DNA of 21,997 bases from an uncultured Nitrososphaera sp. (GTDB lineage Archaea; Thermoproteota; Nitrososphaeria; Nitrososphaerales; Nitrososphaeraceae). Positions 6,574-13,128 of this stretch are shown piece by piece. Position 1 is the first letter of the stretch. Each line of letters opens with the position of its first letter. The stretch covers positions 1 to 21,997 of the forward strand of contig NZ_CAMLDP010000025.1 of the NCBI RefSeq assembly GCF_946478925.1. Direction: 5' to 3'. Made by a program: the position numbers and the translations under genes. The notes beneath the pieces were generated by a model, which worked only from the letters and a program-made list of their open reading frames with translations, did no database searches and was not told the origin of the DNA.

Positions 6574-7121
6574 CTTGCCGGGTCTGAATCCGACCTTGCG
6601 AGCACTTTCATCCTCTCGACGCCGCCGACGTCTTCGATGGCCTTTGCTATCGCCGGCGGGACGAGGTGCTTCCACTCTTCTTTTTTGCCTGCGATGATGA
6701 GCGAGCGTATGTTCGTACCGTTGTACTCTTTTCTCTTGGCAAATTCCGGCGTTCTCACGGCAAGGGACCGGTCCTGCGACCGGGCGAGGTGGCCCACGAA
6801 GTCGTTGCCAGAGTAAACAACGTCAAAAGGGGGGACCTGAGAGCGGAGGTATGCAAGCCACCGGGCGTTGTTCTCGTCGTTTGCGACCGGTATGATGTAG
6901 CATCTGGACAGGTCGACGCCGGCTTCGGCAAGCGCCGCGCGTATCATCAGCACCCGCTCGCCGGCGGTGAACGGGTCCTTTTCGATGAAATTGAACTGCG
7001 CGCTTCCTATCACTATGACAAGCTCGTCGCATTCGGCAAGCGCCTGTTTTGCAAGGGCGAGGTGGCCGTTGTGGAACGGCTGGAAACGGCCTGCCACGAG
7101 GCCGCGCCTGTACTTGCTCAT
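6567..7121 (-). CDS. nadM: Nicotinamide-nucleotide adenylyltransferase (archaeal NMNAT)
   Basis: This 184-residue enzyme joins NMN and ATP to give NAD+ and pyrophosphate. The nucleotidyltransferase signature GRFQPFHNGH (11-20) contains the catalytic His17 and His20 (the HxGH-type motif), and EYNGTNIRSLI (132-142) matches the ISGTxIR nucleotide-binding motif. Length and order fit the archaeal single-domain NMNAT. It overlaps the MetRS gene by four bases (ATGA), giving tight translational coupling; both enzymes use ATP adenylation chemistry but no direct pathway link is known. Cytosolic. A small zinc-ribbon gene overlaps its 3' end. Confidence 0.96.
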   Translation of the reverse strand: MSKYRRGLVAGRFQPFHNGHLALAKQALAECDELVIVIGSAQFNFIEKDPFTAGERVLMIRAALAEAGVDLSRCYIIPVANDENNARWLAYLRSQVPPFDVVYSGNDFVGHLARSQDRSLAVRTPEFAKRKEYNGTNIRSLIIAGKKEEWKHLVPPAIAKAIEDVGGVERMKVLARSDSDPARW

Positions 7122-8782
7122 TTCACACCCAGCTTTGCCTTTTGCTGCTCTATTTCCTTTGCCTCTATTTTTTTGAAAATCGGCTCAACCGCTCCAAGCT
7201 GGTGGCCCGCCGGCACCGCAAGGTCTGCTGCCGACTGCCAGCTCTGCTCGTGCACGCTTCCTTGCAGGTTCAGCTGGGCCCAGATCTTTTCGCACGAGAA
7301 CGGTATGAACGGCTCCAGCAGGATTGCAAGCGTCCTTGCCGCGTTGGCCGCAAAATAGAGAGTCGTGCCAGCAGTTTCCTTGTCGCTCCACGGCTTTTTC
7401 TTTTGAAAGTACTGGTTAAAGTGGGTCGAAAGCTCCATTATTTTCTTGAGGGCCTTGTCAGTCTCGTTTTCAGACAAGAGCCTGCCTACCTCGTTGACGG
7501 TTGACTCGATCATGCCCTTTGCAACCCTCTCATCCTCTCCAAGCTCGCCGGGTGCAGGAACCTTGCCTCCGTACGTTTTCTGCGTGAAAGAGAGGGCGCG
7601 GTTGACAAAGTTGCCCACGTTTGCGATGAGCTCGTTGTTTATCCTTTCTGCAAAGCCGTCAAAGTCAAAGTTCAGGTCGTCCTGCGAGTACGTCACTATC
7701 GACGCCATGTAAAACCGGAGGTAGTCTGCCGGAAACGCGTCAAGGAACTGCCTCAGACCGATGTACCAGTTCCTGCTCTTTGATATTTTCTGGTTCTGGA
7801 GCATGAGGTGGCCCCGCGTCGGTATCCAGTCTGGCAGCTTGTACTCCTCTCTCATGCCCAGGCGCATCGCCGGCAGGAACAAGTAGTGGTGGTAGACGAT
7901 GTCCTTTCCGATAAAGTGGTATATCTCTGACTCGTTCCAGAACTTTTTGCCGTCTCTTCCCTTCTTGTCCTCGATGAACTTGGACATCGTCGAGATGTAG
8001 CAGAGGTGGTTGTCAAACCAGCCGTAGAACACCTTGCCCTTGGCATCGGGAAGCGGTATTGGCACCCCCCACGAGAGGTCGCGGGTAATGTCCCATTCTT
8101 GCAGGCCCTCGTCTATCCAGTTGATGACATAGTTCTTCACGTCCGGCTGCAGGTTCTGGTTCGAGAGGAGCCATGCCTTTAGCTTTTCAGAAAAGTTGGA
8201 GAGCTTGAAAAAATAGTGCGTGCTGTGCTTTTTCACCGGCGGCCGGCCGCAGATGGCGCATTTTGGGTCCAGTATCTCGTCAGGAACGCGCCCGCACTTT
8301 TCACACAGATCGGAGTACTGGTTCTCGGCGCCACAGAACGGGCACTTGCCGACGACGTAACGGTCCGGCAAAAACTTGTCGTCAAACTCGCAGTAAAACT
8401 GCACGACATCGTGCTCGTAGATGTGGCCGTTTTCCCGCAGTTTCGCAAAGACGTACTGCACGAACCTGACGTTCTCAGGCGAGCTCGTGCGGTAGAAAAA
8501 GTCAAACGAGATGCCAAGCGCCGTAAAATCGTCATAGTCGCGCCTGTTCCAGTGCGCCACGTACTCCCCCGGCGTCTTGCCCTCCTTCTCGGCTTTTATG
8601 AGGATGGGTGTGCCAAAGTCGTCCGACGCGCAGACGTGGTAAGCCTCGCGCCCACTCAGCCTTGAAAAGCGCGTGAAAATGTCTGCCGGCAGGTACGTGG
8701 AGGCGATGTGGCCGAGATGGATCTCGCCGTTTGCGTACGGCAGGGCGCTTGTGATAATCGCGCTTTTCTTGCTCTCCGGCAT
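7118..8782 (-). CDS. metG: Methionyl-tRNA synthetase
   Basis: This class I synthetase of 554 residues charges tRNA-Met, initiator included. It carries the HIGH motif as HLGH (22-25, after ALPYANGEI), a connective peptide with zinc knuckles (Cys147/150/160/163 and Cys175/178) and KMSKS as KISKS (332-336), then the helical anticodon-binding domain (about 380-540). There is no C-terminal OB-fold (Trbp111/EMAP-like) tRNA-binding domain. Two binding-site segments depart from the bacterial pattern: CASDDFGTPI where CADDAHGTPI is usual, and WFDNHLCYIST where WFDAPIGYIS is usual. I suspect these are lineage features, not damage. It leads an operon with NMNAT. A TATA-like ATTTTAAC motif (8811-8818, minus sense) inside the upstream gene's end predicts a leader of about 6 nt. 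Confidence 0.96.
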   Translation of the reverse strand: MPESKKSAIITSALPYANGEIHLGHIASTYLPADIFTRFSRLSGREAYHVCASDDFGTPILIKAEKEGKTPGEYVAHWNRRDYDDFTALGISFDFFYRTSSPENVRFVQYVFAKLRENGHIYEHDVVQFYCEFDDKFLPDRYVVGKCPFCGAENQYSDLCEKCGRVPDEILDPKCAICGRPPVKKHSTHYFFKLSNFSEKLKAWLLSNQNLQPDVKNYVINWIDEGLQEWDITRDLSWGVPIPLPDAKGKVFYGWFDNHLCYISTMSKFIEDKKGRDGKKFWNESEIYHFIGKDIVYHHYLFLPAMRLGMREEYKLPDWIPTRGHLMLQNQKISKSRNWYIGLRQFLDAFPADYLRFYMASIVTYSQDDLNFDFDGFAERINNELIANVGNFVNRALSFTQKTYGGKVPAPGELGEDERVAKGMIESTVNEVGRLLSENETDKALKKIMELSTHFNQYFQKKKPWSDKETAGTTLYFAANAARTLAILLEPFIPFSCEKIWAQLNLQGSVHEQSWQSAADLAVPAGHQLGAVEPIFKKIEAKEIEQQKAKLGVK

Positions 8783-8821
8783 ATGTATGACCGTTCCACC
8801 CGCCCAGAGGATTTTAACCTA

Positions 8822-10063
8822 TCACCCGGAGGAATTCTGGTATCTTTTCTGCTCCTCCGTCATTTCGTCTATCCTGACGCCCATCGCGTCAAGGGCGCCC
8901 TTTGCGACTGCAATGTCTATTTCCTCCGGCACGCCGTAGACCTTTCTCTCCATCTTTTCGTGGCTCTTGGCGACGTACAGGATGGACATCAACTGGTTTG
9001 CAAAAGATAGCGCCATGACCTCCGGCGGGTGGCCTTCTGCGGCCACGAGGTTCACCACCCTGCCCTTTGCCAGCAGGTACAGCTTTTTCTTGCCGCCAGT
9101 AATGTCAAACCGCTCGACTCCGGGCCTCACCTCCTCTGGTTTTGCACTTGAGTAGAGGTAGGATGCGTCTATCTCGACGTCAAAGTGGCCGGCGTTTGCC
9201 AGAATCGCGCCGTCCTTCATCCTTGCAAAATGCTCCTTCCTTATCACGCCTGTCTGGCCCGTGCACGTGACAAACAGGTCGCCGTGCGGCGCCGCGGCAA
9301 GTAGGGTCGTGACCTCAAAGCCATCCATCTTGGCTTCAAGAGCTTTCACCGGGTCGACTTCGGTGACGGTCACCGCAGCACCCATGCCACGCGCCTTTGC
9401 AGCCACCCCTTTTCCCACCCAGCCGTAGCCACACACAACTACATGCGCGCCCGGCAGGAACATGCCTGTCGCGCGCATTATGCCGTCAAGGGTGCTCTGG
9501 CCTGTCCCGTGGCGGTTGTCAAAGAGGTATTTCGTCCTGGCGTTGTTTACCGCAACGACGGGGTACATTAGCCTGCCCGACCTTTCTAGCGCCAGGAGGC
9601 GCTTGACGCCCGACGTGGTCTCCTCTGTGCCTCCGATTATGCTCCTTGTTTTTGCCCTGTGGGCAAAAGCGTGCATGTCGCTTCCGTCGTCCGTGATTAT
9701 CTGGGGACCAAGAGCAAGCACCTCCCTTATGCAGTCGCGGTACTCTTGCTCGGTCTCGCCCCGCCACGCAAAGACGCTTGCCCCTTCTTTATGCAGAAAC
9801 GCTGCGATGTCGTCCTGCGCCGAAAGCGGGTTTGCAGAGCACAGCGCAACTTTTGCGCCCAGCCTCTTTGCCGCCATTACTAGCACGGATGTCTCTTTTG
9901 TGACGTGCAGGCAGAACCCGACCGTGAAACCTTCAAGGGGCTTTTTGCCCTTGTCGCTCTTGCTCACTATTTTTTCAATGATGGACATGCGCGAGCGCGC
10001 CCATTCGTGCGACAGCCTGCCCTTTTGCGCAAGGCCCGGATCTGCGATTTTTCCCGGCAACAA
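8822..10063 (-). CDS. ahcY: S-adenosylhomocysteine hydrolase (adenosylhomocysteinase)
   Basis: This NAD-dependent enzyme reversibly splits SAH to adenosine and homocysteine, relieving product inhibition of methyltransferases. The 413 residues match the shorter archaeal form. Visible motifs are GLAQKGRLSHEWARSRM at the N terminus, the substrate-site HVTKET (about 53-58), EETTSGVKRL, NNARTKYLFDNRHGTGQS (about 169-186) and the Rossmann loop GYGWVGKG (about 204-211), then NAGHFDVEID. It lacks the C-terminal Lys/Tyr extension of bacterial and eukaryotic enzymes. The TTG start at 10063 (a second TTG follows at 10060) is supported by residues 5-25 aligning with the family and by TATA GGGTATAAG (10083-10091) about 26 bp upstream, so leaderless. 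Two SAM-type methyltransferases lie in the same window but not in its operon. Confidence 0.96.
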   Translation of the reverse strand: MLPGKIADPGLAQKGRLSHEWARSRMSIIEKIVSKSDKGKKPLEGFTVGFCLHVTKETSVLVMAAKRLGAKVALCSANPLSAQDDIAAFLHKEGASVFAWRGETEQEYRDCIREVLALGPQIITDDGSDMHAFAHRAKTRSIIGGTEETTSGVKRLLALERSGRLMYPVVAVNNARTKYLFDNRHGTGQSTLDGIMRATGMFLPGAHVVVCGYGWVGKGVAAKARGMGAAVTVTEVDPVKALEAKMDGFEVTTLLAAAPHGDLFVTCTGQTGVIRKEHFARMKDGAILANAGHFDVEIDASYLYSSAKPEEVRPGVERFDITGGKKKLYLLAKGRVVNLVAAEGHPPEVMALSFANQLMSILYVAKSHEKMERKVYGVPEEIDIAVAKGALDAMGVRIDEMTEEQKRYQNSSG

Positions 10064-10082
10064 AATACGCGGTACGCGGTTT

Positions 10083-10092
10083 GGGTATAAGA
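10083..10092 (-). promoter_or_regulatory. TATA box of the SAH hydrolase gene
   Basis: CTTATACCC on the minus strand, centred about 25-27 bp from the TTG start at 10063. It supports the non-ATG start and a leaderless transcript. Confidence 0.5.
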
Positions 10093-10117
10093 ATTGCTAC
10101 TGCTGCTACCACTACTT

Positions 10118-10636
10118 TTACTGGCTGTTTTCGTACTCTTCGCGGTACTTGGCCCTTCCGCGCCTCATGACCGCAAACAGGCCAATTATGATGGCGATCC
10201 ACACCACGCTTATCATCATGTTGGTCGTGCTGACGTACATGTACGGGAGCGCCTCTATGATGTTCTGCTGCAGCGAATCAAGCGTCAGGTGCATATCTTC
10301 CATGCCCGTGTTGTAGGCACTGGAATGCGGCTCGACGTTGGCCACGGCGGTTGCCCTTGAAACTATGCCGTCAAGGTCCATCTGTATCAGACCAAAGTCG
10401 GTCCTTGGTGTCGGGAACGACCACACGGGGTTGCCCTTGACTGGCAGGTCGACTTTTGCGGCAAGCACGTACTTTGCCACGTCTTCCGGTGTCTGGGCTG
10501 ATTCGGCGCGTGCAAGGTTGCCCAATGCCCTGTCGATGGGGTAGATCGTATTGCCATAACCCAATATCCCCATGGCCGCTGCAATCACTATCAAGGCTGC
10601 CACGCCTGCCATGATCGCCTTGTACGACAAAGACAT
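10118..10636 (-). CDS. Two-helix membrane protein with extracytoplasmic domain, unknown function
   Basis: I do not recognise a family. From ATG 10636 the protein is 172 residues: TM1 at about 8-27 (IMAGVAALIVIAAAMGILGY), a soluble stretch of about 110 residues with PWSF-type and PTPRTD segments, TM2 at about 140-157 (NMMISVVWIAIIIGLFAVM), then a basic tail RRGRAKYREEY. The positive-inside rule places both ends in the cytoplasm and the central part outside the membrane. The frame runs open to 10687, but a TATA-like CTAAATAC (10665-10672, minus sense) sits about 26 bp before a start near 10641, so the internal ATG is preferred. It is transcribed divergently from the Rieske gene across a perfect inverted repeat, which suggests joint regulation. 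Confidence 0.8.
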   Translation of the reverse strand: MSLSYKAIMAGVAALIVIAAAMGILGYGNTIYPIDRALGNLARAESAQTPEDVAKYVLAAKVDLPVKGNPVWSFPTPRTDFGLIQMDLDGIVSRATAVANVEPHSSAYNTGMEDMHLTLDSLQQNIIEALPYMYVSTTNMMISVVWIAIIIGLFAVMRRGRAKYREEYENSQ

Positions 10637-10685
10637 CGCTTGCCTCTGTAAAGCTGTCCAAGCCGTATTTAGATGTGGCGGAGCC

Positions 10686-10710
10686 AAATTCCACCCTATG
10701 GAATTTATAA
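10686..10710. promoter_or_regulatory. Perfect 8-bp inverted repeat with Rieske TATA box in divergent promoter
   Basis: AAATTCCA (10686-10693), 5 bp, then TGGAATTT (10699-10706): a 21-bp operator-like palindrome. Its right arm overlaps the TATA box of the Rieske gene (AATTTATAAC, 10702-10711), which lies about 30 bp before the TTG start at 10739. The divergent membrane-protein TATA (10665-10672) is about 15 bp away on the other side. A factor bound here could affect both promoters. Confidence 0.6.
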
Positions 10711-10738
10711 CCAGCCTGCAATCCTGTTTCTGAATAAA

Positions 10739-11044
10739 TTGACGCTGGTCAAGGTGGCCTCCCAGGGAGAGGTCAAAGAGAACGGAGGCAAGGAGGTAAA
10801 CGTCAACGGCACGAGAATTGCGCTCTTTTACTCAAACGGCAAGTATTTTGCGCTGGAGGCTCTGTGCCGGCACCAGGACAAGCCCATTGCGCCCGGCAAG
10901 GTTGACGGCGAGGTAGTCGAGTGCCCGTGGCATTCGTGGCACTATAACATCAGGACTGGCGAGCTTCTCGACTTTCTTGAAGGAGTCAAGATGACTACGT
11001 ACAAGGTGGACGTCAAGGGCAACGACATATACATCGATGTCTAA
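10739..11044 (+). CDS. Rieske [2Fe-2S] ferredoxin, soluble NirD-like
   Basis: From TTG 10739 this is a 101-residue soluble Rieske protein. The cluster ligands are complete: C43-x-H45 (CRH) and C62-x2-H65 (CPWHSWHY), 16 residues apart between H45 and C62. There is no transmembrane helix or Tat signal, so it is not a bc1-type subunit; soluble forms serve as electron carriers to oxygenases or as small subunits of reductases. The partner is not encoded next door. The frame is open to 10673, but the TATA box at 10702-10711 lies inside that extension, and the TTG start gives the usual family length and a leader of only a few bases. An operator-like inverted repeat covers the promoter. CysRS follows after 23 bp. 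Confidence 0.92.
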   Translation: MTLVKVASQGEVKENGGKEVNVNGTRIALFYSNGKYFALEALCRHQDKPIAPGKVDGEVVECPWHSWHYNIRTGELLDFLEGVKMTTYKVDVKGNDIYIDV

Positions 11045-11067
11045 AAGATAAAAGGACCCTTTTTGCA

Positions 11068-12510
11068 GTGCTAACAACTGCCGTGAAGCTGTACAACACC
11101 CTGACGCGCAATGCCGAGGAGCTAAAGCCAGATGATGGTGATAATAATACTGTCAGGATGTACGTCTGCGGGGTCACGGTATATGACAGCTCGCACATTG
11201 GCCACGCAAGAACCGTCATTGTCTTCGACGTGCTCAGACGCTATCTGATGTCAAAGGGTTATGAAGTAAAGTTCGTGCAGAATTTCACCGATGTCGACGA
11301 CAAGATAATCAACCGCGCAAAGGCAGAGGGAAAAAGAGCGGAGGATGTTTCAAGAAGATATATCGACGCCTATTTCCACGATTTCGCCGGCCTGAACGTG
11401 CTTGCGGCCGACGTGCACCCAAAGGCGACAGAACACATAGCCGAGATGATAAACCTGATACAGGGGCTGATGGACAAGGGCTATGCCTACCTCACTCTGA
11501 ACGGTGTGTATTTCCGCGTCAGGAAATTTAAAGGGTACGGCAAGCTGTCAAGAAAGCCGGTGGAGGAGCTAGAAGCCGGCGCAAGGATAGAGGTCGACTC
11601 GTCAAAAGAAGACCCGATGGACTTTGCCCTCTGGAAGTTCTCCTCAGAGCCTCCTTTCTGGGACAGCCCATGGGGCAAGGGCCGACCCGGCTGGCACATC
11701 GAGTGCTCGGCGATGGCGCTAAAGTACCTAGGAAACACGCTAGAGATCCACGGCGGCGGCCACGACCTCGTCTTTCCGCATCACGAAAACGAGATCGCGC
11801 AGTCCGAGTCGTTCACGGGCAAGCAGTTTGCAAAAATATGGATGCACTCTGGCATGGTCACAATAAACTCGCAAAAGATGAGCAAGTCGCTTGGCAACAT
11901 TGTCACGATTGAAAAGGCGCTGGAAAAGTGGGGGATGAACACGCTGCGCCTGTACTGCCTCTCCGTGCACTATGCCAAGCCTCTCGACTATACGGACGAA
12001 CTGTTGAAAGAGTCGACGCAACGCTGGCGGCAGATAGAGACGTGCGCCTTTGAGCTTGCATCGGCAGCCGCCGGGAGCGGTAGTGGTAATAGTAGTAGTG
12101 GTGGCGAGGCCGAAGAAGCAGTGGCAAAGCTGGCGGGCGAGTCGGAAAAAGCGTTCGACGCGGCGATGGACGACGACCTGAACACGTCGCTTGCGCTCAC
12201 CGCCTTTATGCAGTTTGTGACAAAGCTCAACCAGTATGCCGCCTCTGACAAATTGACGGCCGACATGGCAAAAGCAGCGTCGCCGGCGTTTGGCAGGATG
12301 ATGTCAATTCTGGGCCTGAAGGTGGCAGAGACGGGCGCGCAGGAGCAGAAAGAAATAGAGGAGATGGTGGCAGCGCGCAACAAGCTGCGCGCCGAGAAAA
12401 AGTTCAAGGAGGCAGACGAGATCCGCAAGAAACTGCTTGCGCGCTCTATCGAGCTAATGGACCACAAGGGCCGGACGGTCTGGAAGAAGGCCGAGCGGCC
12501 GGAGCAATAG
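11068..12510 (+). CDS. cysS: Cysteinyl-tRNA synthetase
   Basis: This class I enzyme of 480 residues charges tRNA-Cys. HIGH is intact (43-46, in SSHIGHARTV) and KMSKS is at 270-274. The Zn2+ site that selects cysteine is complete: Cys34, Cys213 (WHIECSAM), His238 and Glu242. The DALR and C-terminal anticodon domains follow (about 300-480), interrupted by a Ser/Gly-rich insert (about 335-350, SGSGNSSSGG) encoded by interrupted AGT/GGT triplets. The GTG start at 11068 gives a few extra residues; a GTG at 11083 (MKLYNTLTRN) matches the usual family start and fits a TATA-like AGATAAAAG at 11046-11054. The gene may also be read through from the Rieske gene 23 bp upstream. Presence of CysRS means the indirect SepRS route is not required. 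Confidence 0.96.
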   Translation: MLTTAVKLYNTLTRNAEELKPDDGDNNTVRMYVCGVTVYDSSHIGHARTVIVFDVLRRYLMSKGYEVKFVQNFTDVDDKIINRAKAEGKRAEDVSRRYIDAYFHDFAGLNVLAADVHPKATEHIAEMINLIQGLMDKGYAYLTLNGVYFRVRKFKGYGKLSRKPVEELEAGARIEVDSSKEDPMDFALWKFSSEPPFWDSPWGKGRPGWHIECSAMALKYLGNTLEIHGGGHDLVFPHHENEIAQSESFTGKQFAKIWMHSGMVTINSQKMSKSLGNIVTIEKALEKWGMNTLRLYCLSVHYAKPLDYTDELLKESTQRWRQIETCAFELASAAAGSGSGNSSSGGEAEEAVAKLAGESEKAFDAAMDDDLNTSLALTAFMQFVTKLNQYAASDKLTADMAKAASPAFGRMMSILGLKVAETGAQEQKEIEEMVAARNKLRAEKKFKEADEIRKKLLARSIELMDHKGRTVWKKAERPEQ

Positions 12511-12518
12511 TAGTAGTT

Positions 12519-12564
12519 TTTCACACATTGGTGCATCATTGTGGACACTAGCACTAATGTGAAA
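12519..12564 (+). promoter_or_regulatory. Long imperfect inverted repeat / RNA hairpin between cysS and the bactofilin-like gene
   Basis: TTTCAC-(AC)-ATTGGTGC (12519-12534) can pair with GCACTAATGTGAAA (12551-12564): 14 base pairs with one G.U and a 2-nt bulge around a 16-nt loop. It lies 8 nt after the cysS stop and 26 nt before the next ATG, preceded by a T5 run. It may be an operator, a 3' end stabiliser/processing hairpin or a leader element; the sequence alone does not decide. Confidence 0.45.
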
Positions 12565-12589
12565 CAGAGGCGGCATGTAGCAAGAGCCG

Positions 12590-12925
12590 ATGAAGATACT
12601 GGACGGCAAACGCGTAGGCACTGTGACCTTTGAGGAAGATGGTATGCTCATAGGCGAAGTGCTGGGCGACGTCATCGTAAACAAGGGCTACCTAGAGCTA
12701 AAGGGCAAGGTGCTCGGAAACGTGCTCGTGAGGGGCGGCTCGTGCAGGATGACTGGAATCGTCAAGGGAAACGCCGTGAACGAGAAGGGAGACCTTGAGG
12801 TGTTTGGCGCAGTCCACGGCAAGGTGATAACAAAGCTTGGCTACACCTACGTCAACCCCGGCGCGGCAGTCGGTGGAGTCGAAAAAGCCCCTGTAAAGAA
12901 GGAAGAAAAAGCGGCGACGGCCTAG
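12590..12925 (+). CDS. Bactofilin-like (DUF583) beta-helical polymer-forming protein
   Basis: This 111-residue protein is built from short Gly-spaced repeats: GMLIGEVLGDVIVNKGYLELKGKVLGNVLVRGG and onward, with a strand about every 6 residues and Gly-x-Val/Asp-Val turns, ending in a Lys/Glu/Ala tail. That pattern is typical of the right-handed beta-helix of bactofilins, which self-assemble into filaments in bacteria; archaeal relatives exist but are little studied. There is no membrane-targeting segment. Roles in cell shape or as a scaffold are inferred only from the fold. Its TAG stop shares the palindrome CCTAGG with the stop of the convergent zinc protein gene (4-nt overlap). The hairpin upstream may control it. 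Confidence 0.72.
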   Translation: MKILDGKRVGTVTFEEDGMLIGEVLGDVIVNKGYLELKGKVLGNVLVRGGSCRMTGIVKGNAVNEKGDLEVFGAVHGKVITKLGYTYVNPGAAVGGVEKAPVKKEEKAATA

Positions 12926-13128
12926 GATGTTGTTGTCTTTGCCTGCCTAATCTTTTCCAGGTCCTTCTGCAGCGCCTCTATGGTTTTCGGTATCTCTTTC
13001 TCTGCGCAGTCAAGGCACATCTGCTGGAGCGACAGTGGATACGCGAAATAGCGCTCATTGAGGGCAATGTCCTTCTTGCAAGTGACGCACTTTTTCATCT
13101 TGTACGGGTCGGTGTTTTTCGTTATCAT
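12922..13128 (-). CDS. Small CxxC/CxxC zinc protein with coiled-coil tail
   Basis: The 68-residue protein carries a treble-clef-like or ribbon site, CVTCKKDI ... MCLDCAEKEI (Cys pairs about 24 apart, residues 14-41), then a charged helix (EALQKDLEKIRQA) likely to form a coiled coil. I do not recognise a named family. The start ATG overlaps the stop of the beta-CASP RNase gene (ATGA), so the pair is one operon and probably coupled; a role as a partner or nucleic-acid-binding accessory of the nuclease is a reasonable guess. The 3' end overlaps the bactofilin-like gene by 4 nt in the convergent sense. Confidence 0.78.
   Translation of the reverse strand: MITKNTDPYKMKKCVTCKKDIALNERYFAYPLSLQQMCLDCAEKEIPKTIEALQKDLEKIRQAKTTTS

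Noticed and set aside
10673..10738. N-terminal extension of the Rieske protein
   Set aside because: It contains the TATA box and the inverted repeat, and the family length is reached from TTG 10739.
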